Source: JAFMDF01 sp965277445 (GTDB lineage: Bacteria > Bacteroidota > Bacteroidia > Chitinophagales > Saprospiraceae). Taken from it: DNA of 64,000 bases. Shown here in pieces: positions 10,001-18,186 of the stretch. Position 1 is the stretch's first letter. Every line of letters begins with the position of its first letter. The translations under genes were made by a program, and so were the position numbers. Below the pieces are notes generated by a model, which ran no database searches, was not told the DNA's origin, and worked only from the letters and a program-made list of their open reading frames with translations. The stretch spans positions 372,001-436,000 of the forward strand of contig CBDICY010000032.1 in NCBI GenBank assembly GCA_965277445.1, read 5' to 3'.

Positions 10001-10519
10001 AACTTTATTGGCAATTTTGATTTTGGTCTAAGTAGTAACGGCGAATTCATTCGCCTCTTTGATGCCAATGGTACGCTAGTTGATTCCGTTTTTTACTTAC
10101 CTGAAAACCCATGGCCAGCAGCAGCCAATGGTACAGGTCCCAGTTTAGAATTAATTGATCCTAATAGCGATAATACCCTACCCGAAAACTGGACCACTTT
10201 TACTTCTAATGGGACTCCAGGAAGAGCGAATGGTGTTTATACGTCTACTAGTAATATTCCTGAGTTAACCAATTTTATAAGCATTCATCCGAACCCTTTT
10301 GTGGATCAACTTTCGGTTGACTTTAAACTGCCTACCACTAGTGCTGTACAGATTGATTTATTGACTATACATGGGCAATTGATCCAACAACTACTACCAA
10401 CACAATCCATTCAACAGGCACAATTTGATTTTGGGGTGTCTGCTTTGGCTGCGGGGAGTTATTTGGTTCGGGTGACGGTAGATGAGGAGGTTTTGGTGAA
10501 GCGGGTTGTTAGGCGGTAG
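7007..10519 (+). CDS. CotH-kinase family protein with lamin-tail domains and T9SS sorting domain
   Basis: A 1170-residue secreted protein. A signal peptide ends near residue 22 (GFSQ). A first lamin-tail domain (about 23-90) starts IIINEVAPTN and contains DWIELYN. Residues about 360-415 resemble a chitobiase/FN3-type domain (IRFTTDGSMPT). The CotH domain spans roughly 430-790, with WQRTMLRDLTL, AYLNGEYWGIYNAREKI and WILFDTDFGFG; the last two fit the ATP-site motifs described for CotH/Fam20C-like kinases. A region with a FSHWSGAENS motif precedes a second lamin-tail domain (about 925-1050). The end (about 1090-1170) is a T9SS sorting domain (IHPNPFVDQL, final VKRVVRR). It is likely exported by T9SS; its substrate is unknown. 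Confidence 0.88.
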   Translation: MILRLSVVFLCLLLSNLPNGFSQSIIINEVAPTNTTFLDEDGATKDWIELYNVSNQAINLENWSITDDLSEPQKWLFPSIEIGSKEFFTFFASGKDRNALLTYRTILQEGDACKYIVPNTSTDNNWRSTGFDDTNWSNGQTGVGYGDGDDNTVVPNRSRSVFVRQKFTLTDLTQIEEIVFHADYDDGFVAYLNGIEIARDNINGGAFPPYYAGVVIDREAEIYKGISPPRFTLKNVEELLVPGENVLAVQVHNVSTNSSDLTIIPFLSLGLKTPTTIGETVPDILNLATPFLHTNFKLSSEETLYLFNAAGELQDSLYLPKLPNNITVGRFPNGANNQRFFEENTPNQPNPETYFEQLLTDEVLFSQTSGQFDNGFVLTLSGASEGATIRFTTDGSMPTPISNIYQNPIEVRLTSTVRAGIFKTDYLPSEVTTHTYLIATNHDLPIISLAFNPDDFFSETTGIYSFGNDFTDELPYFGSNFWKDLEKPVHLTFFEAGEVGFSSSAGAKIFGGWSRANPQRSLSLFFRSKYGNKSLKYPLFPKRPYTEYEAFILRNAGNDWQRTMLRDLTLTGLMENSNLDIQAGRPVVAYLNGEYWGIYNAREKINEHYLSALHNVPTEDITILEFNASPIFGDNKEYLELINFIDNESMANANNYEKAAEAIDLANYVQYQVAQIYFDNTDWPGNNIKYWKHKNGKWRWILFDTDFGFGIWNAEQYTHNTLAFALEPSGPGWPNPSWSTRLFRNLIESESFKKRFINTFADELNTRFLAPKVKAAIATNEAIVSNEMQTHISKWGQTSMTAWRSKVNDMKNFAQQRPAFMRTFIREEFGLPFQKRVDLTIDSPNTGSIQLNTIRVTDNEWSGFYFPSVPITLTAIAKPGYTFSHWSGAENSTEKTITIDPTKNTQLTANFIANDATNLVSKVLINEINYNSSETVDVGDWVELYNNGSEQDLTDWAFKDDDDEHIFTFRVGTVLASDGYLVLTKDSEKFTNRFPNVSNFIGNFDFGLSSNGEFIRLFDANGTLVDSVFYLPENPWPAAANGTGPSLELIDPNSDNTLPENWTTFTSNGTPGRANGVYTSTSNIPELTNFISIHPNPFVDQLSVDFKLPTTSAVQIDLLTIHGQLIQQLLPTQSIQQAQFDFGVSALAAGSYLVRVTVDEEVLVKRVVRR

Positions 10520-10599
10520 AAAAAATGATGAATATCGTATTTAAACTAGTATAAAGGTTAATAGACATAACAAAGCAAATGAACTGCTATTATAAGTAC

Positions 10600-10905
10600 C
10601 TACTTCCGATTAGCCCGAGGTTTACGTCCATGCTTTTTTTCGTAGGTAGCAATGTGTTTATTTTCCACATCTTCTGCTTTTTTTCGACCCTTAATACCTT
10701 TGATAAGGATTCTACCATAAAATCTTGCCCAACCAACAATGGCATTAAACAAGCCTAGTTGCCGACGCAATCGGTCAGATAGTTCATCTTTGCCAATGGG
10801 GTCAGCACTAATACCGTATTTCACAACGTCATCATCAATGCTATCCATAATACCATAGAGGTGATGCTCTAGGTCATTATCGTGGGAGTTCCGATGTTTT
10901 GCCAT
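10600..10905 (-). CDS. Small URI/GIY-YIG-like nuclease domain protein
   Basis: A 101-residue basic protein. DDDVVKYGISADPIGKDELS, then the Arg-rich SDRLRRQ (about 43-49), FYGRILIKGIKGRKKAEDVE and the ending KKHGRKPRANRK resemble the URI/GIY-YIG-like toxin domains found at the ends of polymorphic toxins. Candidate catalytic residues are Tyr30, Arg45, Glu81 and Asn99. It lacks a signal peptide or long delivery module, so it is either a stand-alone effector or a detached toxin tip. It starts 3 bp after the stop of the upstream DUF4240 gene, which implies co-expression and a possible immunity or regulatory partner. The family call rests on motif memory. Confidence 0.6.
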   Translation of the reverse strand: MAKHRNSHDNDLEHHLYGIMDSIDDDVVKYGISADPIGKDELSDRLRRQLGLFNAIVGWARFYGRILIKGIKGRKKAEDVENKHIATYEKKHGRKPRANRK

Positions 10906-10908
10906 TGG

Positions 10909-11502
10909 TTAAGAAAGTATATTTGCTAGGAAATCCTTATTATTCCAACCTTTGGTATTGGCAAAGGTTTCATAAATGTAGGCAGGAATATGTTCATAAG
11001 TTTCTCCTGTCTTTTTCTGATAGGCTTGATTGGCAAGACCTAATAAAGGTTCAAAAGAAACATCCTTGACCATTTTTTCAGGATTGGCTAGGATTATGTC
11101 AAAGGTATCTTTGCCTTGGGCAACTGCCATACAACGAGCATATAAGAAACCATCCACCGAAAATGGCGCAGTTTCTCCTTGATAGGCATTTTGTCCTGTA
11201 TTTTTAGCATATTGTTGTCCGTCCAATTGATATAATTTTTCGGAAAGTATATCATCAAAGGCTTTGATTTTTGCTTCGGATAGTTGGCTTAAATGAGCCG
11301 TAGCCGCAGCCATAATGGTTTTGGCTTTTCTTTTTTTCCAATCTAATAAAGCAATAATTTCCCAAAACTCATCCTCTGATAAAGCGGTAGATTTTTGAGG
11401 AAACCAAATAGCTACTTCTTGCTCACCATTCGCAGCTTGCCTTTGTAGTTTTTCTAAGTATTCCTTATTTAAATCTTTTAGCTTTACTCGATGTATGGTC
11501 AT
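10909..11502 (-). CDS. DUF4240-domain protein
   Basis: A 197-residue soluble protein. The segment EDEFWEIIALLDW (about 44-56), SVDGFLYARCMAVAQGKDTF (about 116-135) and YEHIPAYIYETFANTKGW near the end match the DUF4240 family. Proteins of this family occur singly and near polymorphic toxin genes in many bacteria; the biochemical role is unknown. An N-terminal extension of about 40 residues precedes the domain (IHRVKLKDLNKEYLEKLQRQ). The stop lies 3 bp upstream of the small nuclease-like gene. A role as immunity protein or regulator is inferred from position only. Confidence 0.75.
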   Translation of the reverse strand: MTIHRVKLKDLNKEYLEKLQRQAANGEQEVAIWFPQKSTALSEDEFWEIIALLDWKKRKAKTIMAAATAHLSQLSEAKIKAFDDILSEKLYQLDGQQYAKNTGQNAYQGETAPFSVDGFLYARCMAVAQGKDTFDIILANPEKMVKDVSFEPLLGLANQAYQKKTGETYEHIPAYIYETFANTKGWNNKDFLANILS

Positions 11503-11647
11503 TTAAAAAATGCTTTTATCATTGATTGTACTTTACAAATATAAACAAACAAATATTAAATATCCTGATTTGGGGTTGTTATTTTATTTTCTCACTAATA
11601 TGATTACAAAAACCTTAAATTACCTTCACATTCCCATTCTCAAACAA

Positions 11648-11677
11648 AAAAAGCCCTGCATAAATGCAGAGCTTTTT
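11648..11677 (-). terminator. Terminator after tRNA-Lys
   Basis: AAGCCCTGCAT pairs with ATGCAGAGCTT (11651-11674) around a short loop. The hairpin is flanked by an A-run and a T-run, so it can terminate in both directions. It follows the 3' end of tRNA-Lys on the minus strand. Confidence 0.75.
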
Positions 11678-11684
11678 GTTGTTG

Positions 11685-11757
11685 TGATCTGGCTGGGGCT
11701 CGAACCCAGGACCCTTTGATTAAAAGTCAAATGCTCTACCAACTGAGCTACCAAATC
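11685..11757 (-). tRNA. tRNA-Lys (anticodon UUU)
   Basis: The minus strand folds into a full cloverleaf. The acceptor is GATTTGG with CCAGATC, the D arm GCTC/GAGC, the anticodon stem TTTGA/TCAAA with loop CTTTTAA (anticodon TTT), and the T arm CTGGG-TTCGAGC-CCCAG. The discriminator is A, and CCA is not encoded. A Bacteroidota promoter lies 66 bp upstream and a terminator just downstream. Confidence 0.97.
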
Positions 11758-11823
11758 ATCTTGTTAGGTTTGCTTTTAAAAGATTTTAGTGCTTTCTTCA
11801 AAGCTATCTTTCAATTGCGAGTG

Positions 11824-11853
11824 CAAATTTACAACCTTATTTTATAAATGCAA
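11824..11853 (-). promoter_or_regulatory. Promoter of tRNA-Lys
   Basis: On the minus strand a TTG (11851-11853) is followed after exactly 19 bp by TAAATTTG (11824-11831). This matches the Bacteroidota TTG-N19-TAnnTTTG promoter consensus. It is followed by CACTCGC, the same discriminator stretch seen before tRNA-Arg. Confidence 0.8.
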
Positions 11854-11941
11854 GGGATAATAATTACTTTTTTTCAGATTTATTAAAAAAAGTTTTTTTC
11901 AGCCTATACATTAATTTATTTTTTATAAAAATAACAATATT

Positions 11942-14173
11942 TTATCGTTTAACAAACTGTTGTGATACAATGCCTCCGTCGGTCAACACTTCCAATATAT
12001 ACATACCACTTGTCAAACTTCCGACCTTTAACTTACTAGTAAATGACTGATTTACAACCAATTGTCCTAATCCATTATAGACTCGAATTTGTCTTGGGTC
12101 TAGCGCAATATCTAATTGGAGCGTTATTACTTGGTCTACTGGGTTTGGGAAAATAGAAAAATCGTATTGATCCGTTATATTTTGGGTATTGGTCAACTGT
12201 GATTTTAAATTCGTCTTAAAAAAAGTCAGTCCACCTCTAAAATTGCCAATCGCCATTTCTAAAAATCCATCTTGATTGATATCTGCAAAGGTTGGGTGAA
12301 TCTCTCCACCTACGTTAATTGCTCCTAGATTTTCATTGCTCCTGTTAAACATTCCATTGAGGTTACCTTCTATATTTTCATACACCAATATTTTTCCTGT
12401 TTCATTCCCCACATATAATTGATACGCTCCGTCCATTTCTAAAACGACGGGCACGCTATAACCTGTCACTTGATTGACTTCCCTAGCATCTACCTTTCCA
12501 AAAAAGTTATTAGTGGGATCTTCTGGAAAAACTGGATTATTGGTAGTTCCTGTGTTTTCGAAGTAATTTAAATTGCCGTTTCTTTCGCCGATCACTAAGT
12601 CGGGTAAACCATCTCGGTTCATATCCACAATTTGAGGACGACTCGATTGCCCCACATCTATATTCTGATAACCAAACGTGGCTGTATTAAATTGAAAAGG
12701 ATTCCCTTCCCCTGCTGTATTTTCTGCATAAAATAAATTGCCAAATTCTTCGCCAATTAAGGCATCTAAGTCTCCATCTCCATCCAAGTCACCAAAGGTT
12801 GGCGTAAAACGCCATGCGTTTTGGCTGAATATATTTAAACCAAATAAATCATCGTTTTTTAGTTCGTACTTTGGATTGGTTACCGTACCTATATTTTCAT
12901 ATAAATAAACCCTGGCATTTCGATTTCCTCCTGGCACAAAAAAACTTTTGTTGCCAACCACCAAATCTTGCAAACCATCTTGATTATAATCCACAAATAC
13001 AGGCTGTGCCCCAGTTCCATAATCAATCATGTCTTCTGTAAACAAATCCTTTTGACGCAATTCAAAGACGGGGTTTTCATTGGTGCCCGTATTCTCATAG
13101 AACCATGCTACTTCATACGTTTCGCCTATATCATTACCCAAGTTAGGCGAAGTCAATAAGTCCTTAATCCCATCATTATTTACATCCAAATAAAACGCCG
13201 CAGGAAATAATGGAATATCGGTTGGCACATTATTACTAGGGAAAGCAATGTCTTGGGCATTCATAAACGCATTTTCGGGTGTTCCACCATTTACCACTAA
13301 GTTTAAGTTGGTAAAAGATATATCTCCTAAGACCACTTCCTTATCCCCATCATTATCCATGTCTAAAGTTAATAAGGTAGACCCTGCATGCACCCCGTTT
13401 CTAGGCTCACTTGCTTGAAAATTCAAGACACATTCATCTGGATTGCTACTTAAGTCAACTTCTTTGGTAATCCCACTTTCATAAAACTTTCCCCAACATC
13501 TGTCTGCTATAATAAAATCTAAACTATCTTTTCCAAATCCTTTTTCTATAGATTGGTTTTCATATAATTCAACTATTCCTCCTGCCACATTAAAAGTAAC
13601 AATATCCAAATCTCCATCTCCATCAATATCGTCGATAGCAGGATAATCCACACTACTGACATACAAATTATTATTGCCATTACTTCCAGGATAGTAGATG
13701 ATGTTAAATTGCCCACCCTGGAGATTATTTTGGCGAAAAGCAATCTGGTTATTGTCGTTATAAAAACCAGTATACACTTCTATTCCTGGGATTCCTGGCG
13801 TGCTGGAATAAGCAAAAATATCTTGAATACCATCGCCGTTATAGTCTCTCAGTAAAACCCACTCTATTAGATTTGGAAAATTAACTTCGTATTCAGGAGC
13901 ATATCGGTAGTCTACTTGATTAGGCGTTCCGCCATTTAGATAAGTTAAACTTAGTCCACCGATCTTATCATAAATATATAAATCTTGAATGCCGTCATTA
14001 TTTAAATCTACTTCAGAAAACTGAGGTGAACTTAATCCACCAACCGTTGCTTCTTTTAAAGTTGTTCCATTATGAATAAATTCAGGATAGAGTCGTTCGA
14101 ACGATTGTGCATTGACCATCAAGAGATTATTACACAACAAAAAAACAAGGAGCAAAGTATTTCTATTTTCCAA
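11942..14173 (-). CDS. FG-GAP/VCBS repeat protein with T9SS sorting domain
   Basis: A 743-residue secreted protein. A signal peptide ends near residue 22 (LMVNAQ). The body contains repeated FG-GAP/VCBS blades with calcium-binding loops of the type D-x-N-x-D-G, for example SEVDLNNDGIQDLYIYD, DIDGDGDLDIVTF, DLDGDGDLDALIGE, DMNRDGLPDLVIGE and DINQDGFLEMAIGN. These should fold as a beta propeller. Residues about 670-743 form a T9SS sorting domain (FSIFPNPVDQVITL and terminal VSQQFVKR). It is probably a cell-surface or released protein; the ligand is unknown. The gene stands alone on the minus strand. Confidence 0.88.
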   Translation of the reverse strand: MENRNTLLLVFLLCNNLLMVNAQSFERLYPEFIHNGTTLKEATVGGLSSPQFSEVDLNNDGIQDLYIYDKIGGLSLTYLNGGTPNQVDYRYAPEYEVNFPNLIEWVLLRDYNGDGIQDIFAYSSTPGIPGIEVYTGFYNDNNQIAFRQNNLQGGQFNIIYYPGSNGNNNLYVSSVDYPAIDDIDGDGDLDIVTFNVAGGIVELYENQSIEKGFGKDSLDFIIADRCWGKFYESGITKEVDLSSNPDECVLNFQASEPRNGVHAGSTLLTLDMDNDGDKEVVLGDISFTNLNLVVNGGTPENAFMNAQDIAFPSNNVPTDIPLFPAAFYLDVNNDGIKDLLTSPNLGNDIGETYEVAWFYENTGTNENPVFELRQKDLFTEDMIDYGTGAQPVFVDYNQDGLQDLVVGNKSFFVPGGNRNARVYLYENIGTVTNPKYELKNDDLFGLNIFSQNAWRFTPTFGDLDGDGDLDALIGEEFGNLFYAENTAGEGNPFQFNTATFGYQNIDVGQSSRPQIVDMNRDGLPDLVIGERNGNLNYFENTGTTNNPVFPEDPTNNFFGKVDAREVNQVTGYSVPVVLEMDGAYQLYVGNETGKILVYENIEGNLNGMFNRSNENLGAINVGGEIHPTFADINQDGFLEMAIGNFRGGLTFFKTNLKSQLTNTQNITDQYDFSIFPNPVDQVITLQLDIALDPRQIRVYNGLGQLVVNQSFTSKLKVGSLTSGMYILEVLTDGGIVSQQFVKR

Positions 14174-14691
14174 TTCTTAACTTTTTTAGGTTAAAGTATA
14201 CTATTCGGCAAAGGGCTAAAGGCAGAGGGCGAAGGATTTAAGCTACTAGGAAATAATTAACTACTTAGGACTTGAGTCCTTATTTTCTCCTATTTTAGTC
14301 CATAACTCACCATTTCTTTTTGCGGTTAGCCAAGTAATAATCGTTAAAGTATATCGTTCGAAAAGATACAAATTTTATAACTGTTTGGTTTAATTATTCT
14401 TCTTGCCAGCCGACAAATCTTCAAATTTTATTTAATCCTCAACAAGAACCTACTATTTTTTACTGAATTTGTATTTTTTATTTCCTTTTATGTTTTAATT
14501 AAATTCCTTTTACTAACTTACTGCGATTAAGTTATTAGTGCTTTTTTTAAGTCCTATATTTTGTAAACCTTAAAATCCTGAGCTTTCCCGCCCACTTCGT
14601 GGTTCATTCACTTGAATGTTCCCCGAACATTCACCCTTCGGGATCGTTCATTCATCTTGTAAATCTTGAAAAATCCTGTCATCTTGTAAGT
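14174..14691. other. Gene-free spacer with two repeats
   Basis: The spacer between the divergent FG-GAP and NhaC genes holds a word-type repeat at 14207-14235 (AAGGGCTAAAGGCAGAGGGC) that recurs near 24.7 kb, and a palindrome-bearing repeat at 14586-14670 that recurs near 48.5 kb. No promoter is convincing. Confidence 0.5.
14586..14670. repeat. Dispersed repeat copy A with internal hairpin
   Basis: The stretch from CCCGCCCACTTCGTGGTTC to TTCATTCATCTTGTAAAT is closely similar to 48510-48590. Both contain the hairpin TGAATGTTC-CCC-GAACATTCA or a close variant, then CCTTCGG and TTCATTCAT or CTCATTCAT. It lies just before the NhaC start. Confidence 0.75.
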
Positions 14692-16146
14692 ATGGAAGAA
14701 AATAAAATTATCGAAAATAAAGAGTTGAATATTTGGGAAGCCTTGATTCCCGTAATTGCCTTGGTCGCCCTTTTAGCTTATAATGTTTTGGTTTATGGCG
14801 ACGATGCCTTGAGTGGTTCTAACCAATTTGTCTTATTGATCGGTGCCGCAGTAGCAGCAATTGTTGGATTTAGAAATAAAGTTAATTATGAGACCATGAT
14901 TGAGGAAGTGGGCAATAATTTTAAATCTACCACAGGTGCTATCCTCATTTTATTATTTGTGGGCGCTTTAGCAGGAACGTGGTTAATTAGTGGTATTATT
15001 CCAACCTTAATTTACGGTGGACTAAAAATTCTAAATCCAACGATCTTTTTACCTGCTACGGTTATTATTTGCGCCATTATTTCCATTGCAACGGGTAGTT
15101 CTTGGACTACTTCCGCAACGGTAGGTATTGCCTTAATTGGTATTGGTGGCACCATTGGTTTCCCTTTAGGTATGGTCGCTGGCGCCGTACTCTCTGGTGC
15201 TTATTTTGGTGATAAAATGTCTCCGCTTTCCGATACGACCAACTTAGCTCCTGCTATGGCAGGTGGAGAATTATTTTCCCACATTAAATATATGACCTAC
15301 ACAACCGTACCAACTATTTTGATCACCTTGGTTATTTTTACCATTATTGGTTTGACTAGAGAAACGACAGGTACTACAGATACGGCTGAAATATTAGCGG
15401 CTATTGATGCTAGTTTTAATATTAACGGTTGGTTATTATTGGTGCCATTAGCTGTGATTCTATTAATCGTTAGAAAAACAAAACCTGTTGTCGCTTTACT
15501 AGCTGGTAGTTTATTAGGGGGGCTTTTTGCCCTTATTTTTCAACCAGACATTGTGGCTAAAATTGGAGGTTCAGATGTTTTAACTTTCGAATCGGGGTAT
15601 CAAGGCATCATGAATGCCTTAACGGTAGATACCGCAGTAGAGACTAGTAATGCCGCTCTAAATGATTTATTTACAGCAGGAGGCATGAAAGGTATGTTAA
15701 ATACGATTTGGTTGATTATGTGTGCAATGGTTTTTGGAGGGGTAATGGATGCGATTGGTGCTTTGGCTAGAATTAGTAGTGCGCTCTTATCGCTAGCAGA
15801 TTCTATTTTTGGCCTTTTTGCCAGTACCGTTGTAAGTTGTTTGGCTTTAAATCTAACCGCCTCTGACCAATATTTAGCGATCGTAGTTCCAGGAAAAATG
15901 TTCTCTAAAGCTTATGAAGAGAAAGGATTGGCTCCAGAAAACCTAAGTAGGACATTGGAAGATTCTGGTACGGTAACCTCTGTATTAGTCCCTTGGAATA
16001 CTTGTGGGGCTTATCAAGCTGGCGTTCTAGGCGTTTCTGTAGCAGACTATTTTGTCTATGCTATCTTTAATTACCTCAGCCCATTTATGACTTTATTGTT
16101 CGCTGCTTTTCATATTAAAATTAAGCAGTTAGCGGATAAAAATTAA
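14692..16146 (+). CDS. nhaC: Na+/H+ antiporter of the NhaC family
   Basis: A 484-residue polytopic membrane protein of the NhaC antiporter family. About 11-12 hydrophobic segments span it. Conserved stretches include ATGSSWTTSATVGIALIGIG, GAYFGDKMSPLSDTTNLAPA and the late LVPWNTCGAYQAGVLGV. These match ion-pathway regions of NhaC-type carriers that exchange external protons for internal sodium. I place the start at MEENKIIENKELNIWEA. A GTG 93 bp further upstream stays in frame, but that segment lies inside a dispersed palindromic repeat and its peptide looks unnatural. The gene is monocistronic, with a terminator at 16176-16216. Confidence 0.9.
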   Translation: MEENKIIENKELNIWEALIPVIALVALLAYNVLVYGDDALSGSNQFVLLIGAAVAAIVGFRNKVNYETMIEEVGNNFKSTTGAILILLFVGALAGTWLISGIIPTLIYGGLKILNPTIFLPATVIICAIISIATGSSWTTSATVGIALIGIGGTIGFPLGMVAGAVLSGAYFGDKMSPLSDTTNLAPAMAGGELFSHIKYMTYTTVPTILITLVIFTIIGLTRETTGTTDTAEILAAIDASFNINGWLLLVPLAVILLIVRKTKPVVALLAGSLLGGLFALIFQPDIVAKIGGSDVLTFESGYQGIMNALTVDTAVETSNAALNDLFTAGGMKGMLNTIWLIMCAMVFGGVMDAIGALARISSALLSLADSIFGLFASTVVSCLALNLTASDQYLAIVVPGKMFSKAYEEKGLAPENLSRTLEDSGTVTSVLVPWNTCGAYQAGVLGVSVADYFVYAIFNYLSPFMTLLFAAFHIKIKQLADKN

Positions 16147-16175
16147 GCGTTACAATAATTTTTAAGTTTTTAAAT

Positions 16176-16216
16176 AAAAAAGGAGGAGTTCTTTAATAAC
16201 ATGCCCCTCCTTTTTT
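16176..16216 (+). terminator. Intrinsic terminator after nhaC
   Basis: AAAAAAGGAGG pairs with CCTCCTTTTTT across an AT-rich loop and ends in a T-run, 30 bp after the nhaC stop. Confidence 0.8.
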
Positions 16217-16642
16217 GTTTTTTCACACATGTAAAAATTTTAGCTATCATTTTAAAAAATGCATTAGTAATTAATAATCAACAACAACAAAAAAATAACA
16301 ACATATTTCAAAGTGCTCAACAAACTATTAATTTCGTTTTAAGGTCTCTTCTAATTATTTGTGACTTTGTTAAATGATGCTCGTCAAAAGTTAAAACCCC
16401 TGTTCATTAAATTCATTTTGTAAGTATAAATAATTGACAATCAAAAAATTAGTCTTATATTTATACTTTAAACAAAAGAAATTGAAGAGAAAACTACACT
16501 AAAAAAATGATACTACTTTACTGCCGTCCAGTTAATATTTCTAAAACCTTCTCTAAATTTCTAAGTAATTAGTACTTCTTTCCCCATAGACTGTAAAATT
16601 TATTTTATTGTACTCTAATTTTAAACTAAAACAATTACAAAC
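16217..16642. other. AT-rich gene-free spacer before the OmpA gene
   Basis: I see no gene, clear repeat or consensus promoter here. It is very AT-rich and probably contains the leader of the DUF937-OmpA gene. Confidence 0.4.
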
Positions 16643-17989
16643 ATGGTTAACATTGTTGACGCTTTAAAAGGATATGTAACTTCTGAGTTAATATCTAAAG
16701 CAGCCAGTATGCTCGGCGAAGATGCTAGTGGCATTACAAAAGCTGCATCTGGTTTAATTCCAACTATTTTAGGTGGACTATTAAGTAAATCTACGGATAC
16801 TAGTGCTTTTGGAAACATTTTCGATTCCCTTCAAGACAAGCAAAGCGATGGTTGGTTAGATAATTTAGGTGGATTAATTGGTGGTGGAAATTTAGCACAA
16901 AATGACCCAAAGGATATTGCGGGTAATTTGATGGGCAGTCTTTTTGGAAGTAAAGTAGGTGGTATTCTAGATTTAGTAAGCTCTGTCGCTGGGATTAAAA
17001 AAAGTTCTTCTTCTGGCTTATTAGGTATGGTAGGCCCTCTAGTCATGAGTTACCTCGGAAGAAAAATTAGAAAAGAAGGGCTAGATGCTTTTGGTCTAAG
17101 TAAATTTTTAGGTGGACAATCAGCCAATATTATGGGCGCTTTACCTGATGGTATGGGCGACTTGATTGGTTTTGCCAAAAATACTGGAGGCTCGGCTAGA
17201 GAAACGGTCTCTAATGCAGCTTCAACAGCTACTCAGCATATGGAAAGTGGAGCTGATGGTGGTGGTAATAAATGGTTGTGGCCTTTATTATTAGCAGCTT
17301 TAGCTGCGGGTGCTTTTTACTTCATGAAAGGTTGTGAGGCGCCAGAAGTACCAAATGTCGATGTTACGGAACAATTAGATAAAGTAAAAGACGCTGCAGG
17401 TGATGTAGTAGATGCAGCAGGAGACGCAGCAGGAAAAGTTACAGATGTAGCAGGAGATGCAGCAGGTGCAGTTACAGATGCGGCAGGAAATGCTGTAGAT
17501 GCAGCGGGTAATGCTGTTGGTGCATTAGGCGCTTTCTTCAAGAAAAAACTAGCTTGTGGGGTAGAATTAAACATACCTGAAAATGGAATCGAATCACAAG
17601 TAGTTGCTTTTATTGATGATGCAACGAAAGCAATTGACAAGGAAACTTGGTTTAATTTTGATCGCTTGACTTTTGCTGTCGGAAAAGCTACGCTAGATAT
17701 GGACAAATCAGGAGAACAATTAGACAATATAGCAGCAATCATGAAATGCTATCCCAATTCCAAAATCAAGCTTGGTGGTTATACGGACAATACAGGTAAT
17801 GAAGCTACTAATATGACCCTATCTCAAAATAGAGCCAATGCAGTTATGGCTGCTTTAGTCGCAAAAGGCGTTGCTGCTGATAGAATGACCGCAGAAGGGT
17901 ATGGCATTGCACATCCAGTTGCGTCTAATGAAACAGAAGAAGGTAGAGCGCAAAATAGAAGAATTGCTTTGCGATTAACAGAAAAATAA
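16643..17989 (+). CDS. DUF937 plus OmpA-like peptidoglycan-binding protein
   Basis: A 448-residue protein with three parts. Residues 1 to about 165 form a DUF937 domain (starting VNIVDALKGYVTSELISKAA, with Gly-rich helices). A transmembrane segment follows near 212-230 (WLWPLLLAALAAGAFYF). A linker of about 45 residues is built of Ala/Gly/Asp/Val words such as DAAGDAAGKVTDVAG. The C-terminal OmpA domain (about 335-448) carries GGYTDNTGNEATNMTLSQNR and GRAQNRRIAL, the Asp and Arg positions that contact diaminopimelate. It probably sits in a membrane facing the periplasm and binds peptidoglycan. There is no cleavable signal peptide. Two hairpins follow the gene. Confidence 0.88.
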   Translation: MVNIVDALKGYVTSELISKAASMLGEDASGITKAASGLIPTILGGLLSKSTDTSAFGNIFDSLQDKQSDGWLDNLGGLIGGGNLAQNDPKDIAGNLMGSLFGSKVGGILDLVSSVAGIKKSSSSGLLGMVGPLVMSYLGRKIRKEGLDAFGLSKFLGGQSANIMGALPDGMGDLIGFAKNTGGSARETVSNAASTATQHMESGADGGGNKWLWPLLLAALAAGAFYFMKGCEAPEVPNVDVTEQLDKVKDAAGDVVDAAGDAAGKVTDVAGDAAGAVTDAAGNAVDAAGNAVGALGAFFKKKLACGVELNIPENGIESQVVAFIDDATKAIDKETWFNFDRLTFAVGKATLDMDKSGEQLDNIAAIMKCYPNSKIKLGGYTDNTGNEATNMTLSQNRANAVMAALVAKGVAADRMTAEGYGIAHPVASNETEEGRAQNRRIALRLTEK

Positions 17990-18000
17990 TTTGAACGCCC

Positions 18001-18032
18001 CCGATTAGTTTTCGAGTCTTTCAACTAATCGG
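18001..18032 (+). terminator. Hairpin after the OmpA gene
   Basis: CCGATTAGTT pairs with AACTAATCGG, 12 bp after the stop. The T-run is weak, so it may act together with the next hairpin. Confidence 0.6.
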
Positions 18033-18075
18033 CTTTCAATCACATTACATTTAAAAATATTTTAATAATTTTGAT

Positions 18076-18111
18076 GCCTATTTTGGAATAATTTTCCAGA
18101 ATAGGCTTTTT
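18076..18111 (+). terminator. Strong intrinsic terminator
   Basis: GCCTATTTTGGAA pairs with TTCCAGAATAGGC and is followed by TTTTT. It separates the OmpA gene from mscL. Confidence 0.8.
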
Positions 18112-18186
18112 AGTTCTAACGCACAAGAATTGCTTATTTTCTAAGAAGCTATTTACTAATAATTTTTAATTCATTTATCGTAAACT

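Noticed and set aside
11510..11719. Open reading frame on the plus strand ending in GLEPRTL
   Set aside because: It runs across the tRNA-Lys gene and its terminator; that ending is the usual translation of a tRNA T arm.
14599..14691. Extended nhaC start at a GTG
   Set aside because: The extra 31 codons lie in a dispersed palindromic repeat and give an unnatural peptide; MEENKIIE at 14692 fits better.
17317..17742. Antisense reading frame rich in Ala, Pro and Ser
   Set aside because: It is the reverse of the repetitive Ala linker of the OmpA protein and has no independent support.
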